A stretch of DNA of 13,529 bases from Croceicoccus sp. (GCA_029936705.1 JAPYSD010000038.1:1-13529); one strand, 5' to 3'; shown: positions 1-8,246, counted from the first letter of the stretch. The notes: generated from the letters alone by a model not told the origin. Program-made: numbers and translations.

Positions 1-5
1 CGTCG

Positions 6-692
6 ATGCTGAAGCGTGCCATGACCGGACTGGGCCTTGCCGCCGCCCTCTGGGCCGCTCCCGCCGTTGCGCAGGAAGCGCCGCGGATCTTCGCCGGGAC
101 CAATGGCGAGATCGAGGCGACCTTTTCCAACAATTGCGTCGTCTATTACGACGCCGACGGCAGGCGGAAAAGCGCGAACGACAATTGCACGCGCGGCCAG
201 AGGAGCCAGGCCGACACCGGCGTGCAGGCCTATCGCCGGGAACAGGGGATGGACGGATACCCCGGTAGCGAAGCGCCTCCCGGAGGGTTCGGCGGCCATG
301 GGAATCGCGATTACGGACCGCCCGAGGTCGTGATGGACCGCCATGGCCGCAGCCACGTCAATGTCGGCGCCGCCTGCATCGTCTATTACGACCGCGACGG
401 CGACCGGGACGGGACGAACGACCACTGCTCCCACTCCGACAGGGGCAAGGCCGACGACGCGATGGAGGGCTATCGCAGGGAGCAGGGCCTCAACCGCACG
501 CATCACTCGGGCTATACCTACGGGATCCCGGTGCTCCAGCTGCGCAACGGCAATTACCAGGCGACGGTTTCGGGGACCTGCACGGTCTATTTCAACGACA
601 AGGGCGGCCTGATGAGCTCCCTGCCGGATTGCACCACCGGCGAGAAGGCCAATGCCTCGGTCGCCGTTCTGCAATATCGCCGGAACAACTGA
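6..692 (+). CDS. Secreted protein with three Cys-bounded repeats, unknown function
   Basis: I do not recognise a named family. The 228-residue product begins with a clear signal peptide (Lys-Arg, a hydrophobic stretch, then AVAQE, with likely cleavage near residue 23), so it should be periplasmic or secreted. The mature part is three copies of a unit of about 53 residues, at roughly 27-81, 107-161 and 175-226. Each has a pair of cysteines exactly 17 positions apart (C44/C61, C124/C141, C192/C209), a CxVYY or CxVYF motif after the first Cys, and an ending like YRREQG or QYRR. Between the cysteines of units 1 and 2 lie acidic runs of the form DxDGxxxxxND, which look like calcium-binding loops. 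A Gly/Pro-rich linker (about 82-106) separates units 1 and 2. Only five bases precede the ATG, with no stop in frame, so the true start could lie upstream. The next gene follows after 29 bases. Confidence 0.8.
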   Translation: MLKRAMTGLGLAAALWAAPAVAQEAPRIFAGTNGEIEATFSNNCVVYYDADGRRKSANDNCTRGQRSQADTGVQAYRREQGMDGYPGSEAPPGGFGGHGNRDYGPPEVVMDRHGRSHVNVGAACIVYYDRDGDRDGTNDHCSHSDRGKADDAMEGYRREQGLNRTHHSGYTYGIPVLQLRNGNYQATVSGTCTVYFNDKGGLMSSLPDCTTGEKANASVAVLQYRRNN

Positions 693-721
693 CCGGCGCG
701 GGCCAACGAGGGGGATACACG

Positions 722-2788
722 ATGCGCAAGGGCAAGCTGCTGACCGGCACCATCGGAACGATCCTCCTTTTGGCAGGCGGTTCGGCCCTTGCGGACGACG
801 CGGATCCGGCAGACGACGCCGACAGGCTGGCCTTTTCGGTCGAGAACATGGACCGGTCGGTCGACCCGGCCGAGGATTTCGCGCGCTATGCATCGGGGGG
901 CTGGTTCGACCGTGTCTAGCGGCCCGCCGACCAGCCCGTCTTTGGCTTCATGCAGATCATGGGCGATGCGATCAGCCAGCAGATGACGAGCGTGCTGGCC
1001 GAAGCGGCCGCGGCGTCCTCGACCGCTTCGCGGGGTAGCCCGACCCAGCAGGTCGGCGCGCTCTACAACTCCTATCTGGATACGGACCGCATCGAGGCCG
1101 CTGGCCTTGCACCGATCGCGGGGGAACTCGCGCGGCTGGACGCGGTCGACAGCAAGGAGGCCTTGGCCGCCTATCTCGGCACCTTCTCGGCGCGGACCGG
1201 GCAGTGGCCCTTCGTGGAAATATCGGTCTTCCCGGACCTGTCCGACGTAACGCGCAACGCGGTCTACATGGAGATGGGCAGCCGGACGCTGACGATCGGT
1301 GCGATCTACGAAAGCCCCGAGGATTCGCCGCTTCGCACCATCTACCGCGATTATGCCGCGGCGATGCTGGAGGCTGCCGACGTGCCGCCGGACCGTGCAC
1401 GCGCGGCTGCCGCCAGCGCTCTCGCCATCGATACCATGCTGCATGCGGGCGAACTCGATCCGGTCAAGAAGGTGGACCGGCGCAATGTCAACAATCCGCG
1501 CACGAACGCACAATTGCGCGCGGAGTCGGCGGGTTTTGCGGTAGACGCCTATCTGCAGTCCATGGGGTTCCAGGTCCCGGACCGGGTAATCCTGATCGAT
1601 CCGGATGCGGCCAGCACGCTTGGCCGAGTGATGGAGACCTTCACCCTCGACCAGCTGAAGGACTATCTCCGCCTGCGCCTGCTCCAGTCGTTCGCGCCGG
1701 TCCTCACCTCGAAGCTGGAAGGCCCGAAACGGCAGGTGAATATTGCGCTTCTCGGCGCCTATGCCGACAAGCCGCGCGAAGCTTCGGCGGTCGGGTTCCT
1801 GCAGGGGGCGATGGGCCAGCCGCTGGGCCACCTCTATGTCGACAATTTCTTTTCCAGGCCGCAGGAAGGTGCCGGGATCGACATGATCCGCCGAATCCAG
1901 GCGGAATTCCGCAAGCGGGTCGAGGCCAACGACTGGATGGCCCCGGAAACGCGGGACGCCGCATTGGAAAAGGTCGATGCGCTCTATTACCGGGTCGGCT
2001 ATCCCGACCGCTGGATCGACTATGGCGATGTGGAAATCGGCGCCGACCCGGTGCAGAATGCCATCAACCTGCACCAGTTCGACATGGCGCGCATGGTCGC
2101 CATGCAGGGTTCGCCGGTCGAGCACTGGGCCTTTTCCGACCCTCTCCACACGCTGCCGACCATCGTCAATGCCGCCTACGACCCGCTGATCAACGGGTTC
2201 GAGGTTACCGCCGCCATCGCGCAGCCGCCGATCTTCTCGCCAGAGCGCGATGCCCCGCTCTATTTCTGCCGGCTCGGCGCGATCATCGGCCATGAGATGA
2301 CCCACGGCTTCGATACCGGCGGGCGCAATTTCGACGCGAAGGGCAATTTGCGCAACTGGTGGACGCCCAGCGACGAGGCCCGCTTCGATGCGGAGACGCA
2401 GAAACTGATCGACCAGGCAGGCGCCTATGAAGTGCTTCCGGGCGCCTTCGTCAACGGCGGCCTTACGGTGACCGAGAACCTGGCCGACATCGGCGGCATC
2501 ACGCTCGCCCACGCCGCGCTCATGAACTATTTGGCAGAGCATCCCGACGAGAATGTCGAGATCGACGGCCTCGACCCCAGCCAGCGCTGCTTCATCGCCT
2601 TTTCGCAGCTTTGGGCCGAACAGCGGTCGGACGGGGCGATGCGCGCGCAGCTGGAGGACAACCACGCGCCCAGCAATTATCGCGCGTTCGCTCCGCTCCA
2701 GCACCTGGACGCATTCTACGACGCATTCGACATTCACGCGGGCGACCCGATGTGGCTTGCCCCGGAAAAGCGGATCGACATCTGGTAG
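722..2788 (+). pseudogene. M13 family (neprilysin/PepO-type) metallopeptidase gene with in-frame TAG at codon 66
   Basis: The frame reads as a complete M13 zinc endopeptidase, about 688 codons including the stop and usual for the family, but TAG at 917-919 interrupts it. Before the stop there is a Shine-Dalgarno (GAGGGGG, 708-714), a signal peptide ending ALADD and the M13 start motif DFARYASGGWFDRV. After it the same frame continues at once with RPADQPVFGF and stays open to 2786. The catalytic region is intact: NAAY, the zinc site HEMTH (codons 524-528; H codon at 2291), DAKGNLRNWW, the third ligand in ENLADIGG (E585; codon at 2474) and the family ending MWLAPEKRIDIW. Translation from the internal ATG at 950 would give 612 residues with no signal peptide, and I see no Shine-Dalgarno there. 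The gene may be a recent nonsense pseudogene, a base-call error (one change from CAG, GAG or AAG) or, less likely, a readthrough gene. The family identity is very secure; functional status is not. Confidence 0.85.
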
Positions 2789-2808
2789 CGGTTTCGACGG
2801 GGGGAAGC

Positions 2809-3567
2809 ATGGCAGACACGGACCGCGACGCGGTTGCAGTTTCGCAGAGGGATTACCCTTTCTACAAGGGATGGCCGGTCGATATCCCGGCCCTGAAGTG
2901 GCTTGTGCCGCTGGCCAGCGTCGCGCTGGCCTCCGCGATATTGCTGGGGCAGCTGACGATCTTTGCAAACGGCTATCTTCAGCTCGTGCCCGGGCTGCTG
3001 CTGGCCCTTCTCCCGATGCTCGGCCTCGCGCTTGTCGCGGGCAGGCACTGCATGGCCCTGTTCCGCCGGGTTCGCCTGAAGGACATCGGCTGGATGTTCG
3101 GCTTCGCCGTGCTGAACTACGCGCTTGCCGTGCCGCTGGGTTATTTTTCGATGCGCTACATCCAGACCGAGCCCAATGCCGCGATCGCGGGACTGGGCGA
3201 CCTGGAAACGGCGGCCAAGGTGCAGTTCTTCGTGAACTCCATTCCCCAGCTGATCGGCGAGGAGCTGATCACGATCGTCCCCTTCCTGGCGATCCTGTAT
3301 TTCCTGACGCGCAAGATGGGCCTGTCCACCCGAAGCGCGGTCATCGCTGCCTGGCTGATCACCGCGGTCTGGTTTGCGTGCCTCCACCTGCCGACCTACA
3401 ACTGGAACCTGCTGCAGTGCCTGATCCTGATCGGCGTGGCGCGGCTGGTGCTGACGCTGGCCTATATCAAGACCAAGAACGTCTGGGTCTCGGCAGGGGC
3501 GCATATCATCAACGACTGGGCGACGTTCACGCTGTCCTTGGTCGCGGCAAGCACAGGAGCCGGTTGA
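2809..3567 (+). CDS. CPBP-family intramembrane metalloprotease homologue (CAAX/Abi type)
   Basis: The 252-residue protein is multi-pass, with hydrophobic segments near 31-50, 57-77, 93-112, 153-167, 174-190, 201-218 and 225-245. It carries the CPBP motif order: a Glu pair (E151-E152 in GEELI), FxxxH (F189 to H193 in FACLH) and HxxN/D (H232, N235, D236 in AHIIND). These residues form the active site in CPBP/Rce1-like glutamate proteases of the inner membrane. The Arg usual in motif 1 (EExxxR) is Ile156 here, so activity is uncertain. The start is the ATG after GGGGGGAA (2799-2806), 20 bases downstream of the M13 frame. Its stop abuts the next start (TGAATG), which implies coupled translation with the L,D-transpeptidase. 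The substrate cannot be read from sequence. Confidence 0.8.
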   Translation: MADTDRDAVAVSQRDYPFYKGWPVDIPALKWLVPLASVALASAILLGQLTIFANGYLQLVPGLLLALLPMLGLALVAGRHCMALFRRVRLKDIGWMFGFAVLNYALAVPLGYFSMRYIQTEPNAAIAGLGDLETAAKVQFFVNSIPQLIGEELITIVPFLAILYFLTRKMGLSTRSAVIAAWLITAVWFACLHLPTYNWNLLQCLILIGVARLVLTLAYIKTKNVWVSAGAHIINDWATFTLSLVAASTGAG

Positions 3568-4608
3568 ATGACGATCAAGTCCCTTATTATGCCTGACAGC
3601 CTGCTCGCGCATCTCGGCGTGCCGGTCGCCCTGCTGCTCGGCCTGGCGGCAGCCTTGGTGCCGTCGACCGGATATGCGCAGGGGGCGAAGGCAAGCTCTC
3701 CGCCCGAATTCGCGCGCAAGATCGACACGCTGAAACCGGGCGAATGGGTCTGGGCGCCCGAGGTCGCGCCCAGCGGTCCGGTGCTGATCTATGTCGACCT
3801 CTCGCGCCAGATCGCGATGGTCTATCGCAACGGCATCCGCATCGCGGCGACCACGGTCTCGACCGGCAAGCCCGGCCATTCCACGCCCACCGGCATCTTC
3901 ACCATCCTGCAGAAGGACGCCAAGCACCGGTCCAGCACCTATAACAACGCGCCCATGCCCTATCAGCAGCGGCTGACGTGGGACGGGGTCGCGCTGCACG
4001 CCGGCGGTCTGCCCGGCTATCCCGAGAGCCATGGCTGCGTGCACCTGCCGATCGGCTTCGCGCGCGAATTGTTCTCTATCACCGATCTTGGCGGCACCGT
4101 CGTCGTCGAGGGCGATGCCGCCAACCACCTCGCCACCAGCGAGAACAGCCTGCTGGCCCCGTTCAACGAGCGCGGCGAAGCGATCGAGACGATGACCCTG
4201 CGAAGCGGCGAACGCTTCCGCTGGCATCCCGAACTTGTCGCGAGCGGTCCGCTCTCGATCATCGTCTCCAAGCTCGACCAGCGCATCGTGGTGCTGCGCA
4301 GCGGCGTCGAGATCGGGCGCAGCGTCGCCACCATCGACGATCCCGACCCGGGTTCGCATGTCGCCACCCGGATCGTCGAGAATGGCGGCGCCAAGTGGAC
4401 CTTCGTCGGCATGACCGGGCACGAGGACGAGGACGGCAGGCCGCTTGACGAGGCGCAGCTGAACCGCGTGCGCATGCCGCGCGAATTCCGCGACCTGCTG
4501 ATGGCCGCCGTCGAACCCGGCACGACCATGCTGATCACCAATTCCCGCGTGGGTAGCGGGGCAAGGCCGCACCTGACGCTGATGGATGCGACCCAGCACC
4601 ACGACTGA
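3568..4608 (+). CDS. L,D-transpeptidase (YkuD domain) with a second degenerate repeat
   Basis: The 346-residue protein has an N-terminal signal segment ending near GYAQG (about residue 38), so it acts in the periplasm. The YkuD domain (about 70-163) contains the family signature: H144 in LHAGG and the catalytic Cys157 in SHGCV. YkuD enzymes make 3-3 peptidoglycan crosslinks or attach proteins to peptidoglycan through L,D-transpeptidation; which applies here is not visible. The residue after SHGCV is His159, where most relatives have Arg. The C-terminal part (about 220-268) repeats the opening of the domain (compare APEVAPSGPVLIYV near 63 with HPELVASGPLSIIV near 220) but lacks the His/Cys catalytic core. 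AGGAG (3555-3559) sits eight bases before the ATG. The gene directly abuts the CPBP gene. Family identity is strong. Confidence 0.9.
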   Translation: MTIKSLIMPDSLLAHLGVPVALLLGLAAALVPSTGYAQGAKASSPPEFARKIDTLKPGEWVWAPEVAPSGPVLIYVDLSRQIAMVYRNGIRIAATTVSTGKPGHSTPTGIFTILQKDAKHRSSTYNNAPMPYQQRLTWDGVALHAGGLPGYPESHGCVHLPIGFARELFSITDLGGTVVVEGDAANHLATSENSLLAPFNERGEAIETMTLRSGERFRWHPELVASGPLSIIVSKLDQRIVVLRSGVEIGRSVATIDDPDPGSHVATRIVENGGAKWTFVGMTGHEDEDGRPLDEAQLNRVRMPREFRDLLMAAVEPGTTMLITNSRVGSGARPHLTLMDATQHHD

Positions 4609-4665
4609 TCGATCCGGGTCGCTTCCGGTCTTTCCGCACAGGTTGAGCGAAGGAGGAGAAACACG

Positions 4666-5079
4666 ATGATCTGCAAGGGCTCCGGTAGAAGGCTTGCCGC
4701 GGCAAGCGCCGCGATCGCCATGATAATCGCGCCGCCGGGCGCGGTGATGGCGAAGGACCACGACCGCGATCACGATCGCCATCACGACCACGACCGCCAC
4801 CGCCATCACGACGACGATCACAGCGCGGCAGGCGTGGTCGCGGGCCTTGCCATCGCGGGTGTGCTGGCAGCCGCCGTCGCCAGCAAGAAGAAGAAGGAGC
4901 GCGAGCGGGAGCGCTATTACCGCGACGACGAATATTACTATCACCACGACCGCGCAGCATTCGCGCCCGAGGGGTCGCGGGACACCTGGTGCTATCGGGA
5001 GAACCGGTCGTGCTACACCAACGGCCATTATTCCAGCCGCTGGACCAGCTATGAATTCGGGCATGATCGGAGGTTCTAA
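4666..5079 (+). CDS. Small His/Asp-rich membrane-anchored protein, unknown function
   Basis: I do not recognise this 137-residue protein. It has a signal-like N terminus (about 1-29, ending GAVMA) and a low-complexity stretch of His, Asp and Arg (about 31-52) that could bind divalent metals. A Gly/Ala-rich hydrophobic helix follows (about 54-72), then a strongly charged run (KKKKERERER, 74-83) and a Tyr/Asp/His patch. The C-terminal end carries two cysteines (C109, C116) in the context WCYRENRSCY. The start is secure: AGGAGG at 4651-4656 is a perfect Shine-Dalgarno, nine bases before the ATG. The TAA overlaps the ATG of the next gene by one base, so the two are likely co-translated. Metal binding is an inference from composition only. 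Confidence 0.75.
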   Translation: MICKGSGRRLAAASAAIAMIIAPPGAVMAKDHDRDHDRHHDHDRHRHHDDDHSAAGVVAGLAIAGVLAAAVASKKKKERERERYYRDDEYYYHHDRAAFAPEGSRDTWCYRENRSCYTNGHYSSRWTSYEFGHDRRF

Positions 5080-5606
5080 TGGATAGGATGTTCTCGAAAT
5101 GCGCGATGATCGCGCTGCCGCTGGCCGCCATGCTGACCGCGGCATGCAGCGAGGTCGAGGCCGATACGACTACGCAGGATGCCGCCACCCCCGGCGAGAA
5201 CGGCGAGAACGTGCCGGCAGCGGTCCACATGCAGATGAGCGTCGACGACGCGCTGAACGAGGCGATGAAGGATTCGTTCAACACCGGCCAGATCACCATG
5301 CTCAAGAACATGGGTCACCAGGTCACCGTCGCCGAAAGCTGCGAGGGGTTCGAAGTCGACCAGGACCTGTTCGCCAGGGAAATGAACCTGATCCACTATG
5401 ACGAGGACGGCAATCAGAAGGACCTGACCGACGCGGAGCTGAACACGCTTGAGAAGAAGGCGCTGCTGGGGTTCGGCATGGCGATGGGTTCGCAGATGGC
5501 GATCGCCGCGTTCGACGTGAACAGCTATTGCGATGCGGCCGAGCAGGAACGCGCCAGCATGACCGACGGCGATAACGGCGCCATGATCTGGAAGACTCCA
5601 GCCTGA
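5079..5606 (+). CDS. Probable lipoprotein, unknown function
   Basis: The 175-residue product opens with a basic, hydrophobic segment followed by LTAAC. This resembles a lipobox with Cys23 as the lipidation site, although Thr at -3 is not the commonest residue. A low-complexity acidic/Thr/Gly linker (about 24-46) follows, as is usual for a lipoprotein tether. The rest is a helical-looking domain with two further cysteines, C88 (AESCEGF) and C151 (NSYCDAAE), which could form one disulfide in the periplasm. I do not recognise the domain. The start overlaps the TAA of the upstream gene (TAATG), with GGAGG at 5069-5073, so translation is probably coupled to the His/Asp-rich protein. The pairing suggests a shared envelope role, but none is visible in the sequence. 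Confidence 0.75.
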   Translation: MDRMFSKCAMIALPLAAMLTAACSEVEADTTTQDAATPGENGENVPAAVHMQMSVDDALNEAMKDSFNTGQITMLKNMGHQVTVAESCEGFEVDQDLFAREMNLIHYDEDGNQKDLTDAELNTLEKKALLGFGMAMGSQMAIAAFDVNSYCDAAEQERASMTDGDNGAMIWKTPA

Positions 5607-5623
5607 CCCGTTACTCCTGTCCT

Positions 5624-5679
5624 GCGCCGTGCCGGGACGGCCTCGGTCCGAAACGGTCCGATGTCGTCCCGGCAGGCGC
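5624..5679. repeat. Inverted repeat (stem-loop) ahead of the MscS gene
   Basis: Perfect nine-base arms GCCGGGACG (5631-5639) and CGTCCCGGC (5665-5673) flank a 25-base loop. A second pair, GCGCC (5624-5628) and GGCGC (5675-5679), extends the stem across a small internal loop. The loop holds a direct repeat, CGGTCCG, at 5644-5650 and 5654-5660. No T-run follows on either side, so it is not a standard intrinsic terminator. It fills the only sizeable gap in the + strand block and could attenuate, stabilise or process the transcript between the lipoprotein and channel genes. Confidence 0.55.
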
Positions 5680-5724
5680 CTTTCCGGCGGGCATCTCGCC
5701 GCGGCGGGAAGAGCCGAGAGGGGA

Positions 5725-8139
5725 ATGTCGGTGAAGCAGTTCAAGTGGCTTATGCTGGCGGCCTGCTGGTTCCTCTTCGCGGGGCTGACGGGCATGCCCG
5801 CTGCGCTGGCGGCCAGCGAGACCGCTCCGGTCGCCGCGCGCTCGCCAGACGTGTCGCCGCGCGAGGCCACTTCGTTCGATGCGCTGATCGGCGGGTTCGA
5901 CGCCCGCGCCGCCAAGGCCCGGGCTCTGCTGCGCCGGAAGCCCGGCGACCAGCCCATCGAATATCAGAATGACCTGGCCACCATGCGATCGGCAATGGCC
6001 GCAGACCGCGATACCATCGACAGCCTGATCGCGCGCAGCACGTTCGACATCAGGCTGCTCAACGCCCAGATCGAGGCGCTGGGCCCAAAGCCGGGCGACG
6101 GCGAAAGCGAACCCTCCGCCATATCCTCGCGGCGCGAGAGGCTGGACGAGAAGCTGTCGCGCGCGATGGCTCCGATCCTGGAACTGCAGGAAAGGCGGGC
6201 CCGGGCGGCCCTGCTCGTAGCCGACATCGATGCGCGCACCGGCGTCCTCATGAACAACCGCCGTCTCGAGCGCAGCCTGTCGCCGCTCGATCCGCGAACC
6301 TGGGTGCGGGCCGCTGGCGAAATCCGCAACGGCATCGCCAACATAGGCTCGCGCCCGTCACCCGTCGCCAACCCGCTGCTGTTCGTGGCCGGCGGGATGG
6401 TGAGCATCCTGGTCCTGGGCGCGATATCCTACTGGCTGGCCCGCAAGGTCTGGCACGCCATCGTCGAGCGCGTCATGCGCAGGATCGAACGCAGCGACGG
6501 CGTTATCCGTCACCTCGCGCTGATCATGGCGCTCGACCTGATCGCGGCAATCGTCTTCGTGATCGCGCTGGCCATCAGCGCGTCGCTCTTCGTCATCACG
6601 CTCGTCGCCATCTTCGACCCGGCAGAGGTCTCGATGATCGTGGCGACACTGGTGGTCGCGGCAGTCATCGTCGCCGGCGGCCAGTGGCTGGGACGCAGCA
6701 TCATGGCATCGCCGTTCAAGCAGCTTCGCCTGCTGGTGCTGCCGCCCGATACAGAGAAGACAGCGGTCGCCATCATACGCAACCTCTCGATCCTGCTCGC
6801 GGGCGAATTGTTGCTGGGCGTGCTGGAGGAACGCGGCATGCTGGCGGTCAACGTATCGCGCCTGCTGTCCTCCATCCTCATCGCGGGGGGTGCGTGGCTG
6901 ATCTGGCGCATGGCGGCCCTGCTGCAGCTTGCCCGCCGATACGAGCGTGAGCAGCATCCGTCGGAGGAGCCCCACGGGGCAGCGATCAATTTCAGCGGCA
7001 CCATCGCGCGCCTGATCCGGTTCTTCGCCATCGCGGCAGTGGCGGCCGCCGTGGCCGGATACGTGTTCCTCGCCCGCTCGATCCTGACGTCGACCCTGCT
7101 ATCGCTGGCGCTGGTCTGCCTCGCCGTCTATTTGCATCGCAGCGTGACCCTGGCGATCAACAGCCTCGCCGCCGGGGCGCTCAGGCATTACCGGCGGCTT
7201 CTACACTTCCTGCCGCTGGTGACGGGTCTCATCCTCGTCCTGATCGTGCTGCCCATGCTGGCGATCATCTGGGGTTACGACGCCAACCAGATCGGCGAAG
7301 GCATATTGCTGCTGAAGAACGGCGTCGAATTCGGCCAGGTCAGGGTCTCGGCGGGCGATGTCATCACCTTCTTCATCGTGTTCTTCATCGGCTTCTTCAT
7401 CACCCGCTGGATCCAGCGTTTCATCAGCCTGGCGATTATGCCCGAACTGGGCATCGACACCGGGGCGCAGGCATCGATCATCACCTTCCTGGGATATGTC
7501 GGGATAACGCTGGCGGCCTTCATCGCGATCGCGACCACCGGGCTCGATCTCTCCAGCCTGGCCTTTGTCGCCGGTGCGCTGTCTGTCGGCCTAGGCTTCG
7601 GCCTGCAATCGGTGGTCGAGAATTTCGTCAGCGGCATCCTGCTGCTGATTGAGCGTCCGATAAAGGTGGGCGACTGGGTCGAGGTCGGCGAATATTCGGG
7701 CATCGTCCGCAAGATCGCAGTGCGTTCCACGCATATTGAGACGTTCGATCGCCACCAAATCATCGTGCCCAATTCGCAGCTGATCACCGAGGTGGTAAAG
7801 AACCGCAGCTTCTCGGTCGGTCCCTCGCGCATCATCGTACCGATCGGCGTTGCCTATGGCACCGACCTGGAAAGGGCGCGCGACGTGCTGCTCGAAATCG
7901 CGCACGCCAACGAGAAGACTTTGGAATATCCCGAACCGGCCGTCGCGATGGACGGCTTTGGCGACAGCGCGATCAACCTCAAGATACTCGCCTTCGTGGC
8001 AGACGCGACCGATGGCGCGCCCACCGCGTCTGCCCTCAACTTCGCCATCGCCCGCCGCTTCGAGGAAGAGGGCATCTCCATCCCCTTTCCCCAACGCGAA
8101 TTGCACGTACGGTCATGGCCGGAAGGGCAAGGAGCCTGA
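5725..8139 (+). CDS. Large MscS-family mechanosensitive ion channel
   Basis: The 804-residue protein starts with a signal peptide (about 1-30), then a helical, probably coiled-coil periplasmic region (about 45-205). Roughly nine to eleven hydrophobic segments follow between about 215 and 650. The C-terminal third is a typical MscS core: the pore helix in SLAFVAGALSVGLGFGLQSV (about 611-630), then VENFVSGILLLIERPIKVGD, the beta domain with VRKIAVRSTHIETFD and IIVPNSQLI, and the alpha/beta vestibule to about 790. Such inner-membrane channels open under membrane tension and release solutes after hypo-osmotic shock. The long N-terminal part places it with the large MscK/YbdG-like or DUF3772-type group rather than with short MscS. 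The ATG at 5725 gives a good signal peptide, but GAGAGGGG (5716-5723) is better spaced for the in-frame GTG at 5731. An in-frame GTG at 5629 would add 32 residues without signal character. Confidence 0.92.
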   Translation: MSVKQFKWLMLAACWFLFAGLTGMPAALAASETAPVAARSPDVSPREATSFDALIGGFDARAAKARALLRRKPGDQPIEYQNDLATMRSAMAADRDTIDSLIARSTFDIRLLNAQIEALGPKPGDGESEPSAISSRRERLDEKLSRAMAPILELQERRARAALLVADIDARTGVLMNNRRLERSLSPLDPRTWVRAAGEIRNGIANIGSRPSPVANPLLFVAGGMVSILVLGAISYWLARKVWHAIVERVMRRIERSDGVIRHLALIMALDLIAAIVFVIALAISASLFVITLVAIFDPAEVSMIVATLVVAAVIVAGGQWLGRSIMASPFKQLRLLVLPPDTEKTAVAIIRNLSILLAGELLLGVLEERGMLAVNVSRLLSSILIAGGAWLIWRMAALLQLARRYEREQHPSEEPHGAAINFSGTIARLIRFFAIAAVAAAVAGYVFLARSILTSTLLSLALVCLAVYLHRSVTLAINSLAAGALRHYRRLLHFLPLVTGLILVLIVLPMLAIIWGYDANQIGEGILLLKNGVEFGQVRVSAGDVITFFIVFFIGFFITRWIQRFISLAIMPELGIDTGAQASIITFLGYVGITLAAFIAIATTGLDLSSLAFVAGALSVGLGFGLQSVVENFVSGILLLIERPIKVGDWVEVGEYSGIVRKIAVRSTHIETFDRHQIIVPNSQLITEVVKNRSFSVGPSRIIVPIGVAYGTDLERARDVLLEIAHANEKTLEYPEPAVAMDGFGDSAINLKILAFVADATDGAPTASALNFAIARRFEEEGISIPFPQRELHVRSWPEGQGA

Positions 8140-8246
8140 ACGGTCAGCGCTACCGCGAACCGGTCCCCGCATCCACAGACCCGCTATCGATCGGCAGACC
8201 TCCTTGAACGGGCTGAAGCCGGTCCCGACTCTGTAGTGCCGAGGCG

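Noticed and set aside
950..2788. A separate cytoplasmic 612-residue M13 peptidase starting at the internal ATG
   Set aside because: There is no Shine-Dalgarno before 950, the product would lack its signal peptide and N-terminal motif, and the upstream frame is clearly the missing part of the same gene.
587..2968. A 793-codon open frame on the minus strand
   Set aside because: It lies opposite the M13 and neighbouring genes and has an Arg/Gly/Ala-rich composition without motifs. This is the usual antisense artefact in GC-rich coding DNA.
2734..5145. An 803-codon open frame on the minus strand
   Set aside because: It is antisense to the CPBP, L,D-transpeptidase and His/Asp-rich genes, all of which have clear family motifs or ribosome sites.
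5629..5724. GTG at 5629 as the start of the MscS gene
   Set aside because: It lies inside the inverted repeat, lacks a ribosome-binding site, and adds 32 Arg-rich residues in front of a good signal peptide.
8140..8246. Search for a terminator between the convergent MscS and M20 genes
   Set aside because: Only short, weak stems are visible and there is no T-run on either strand, so I do not call one.
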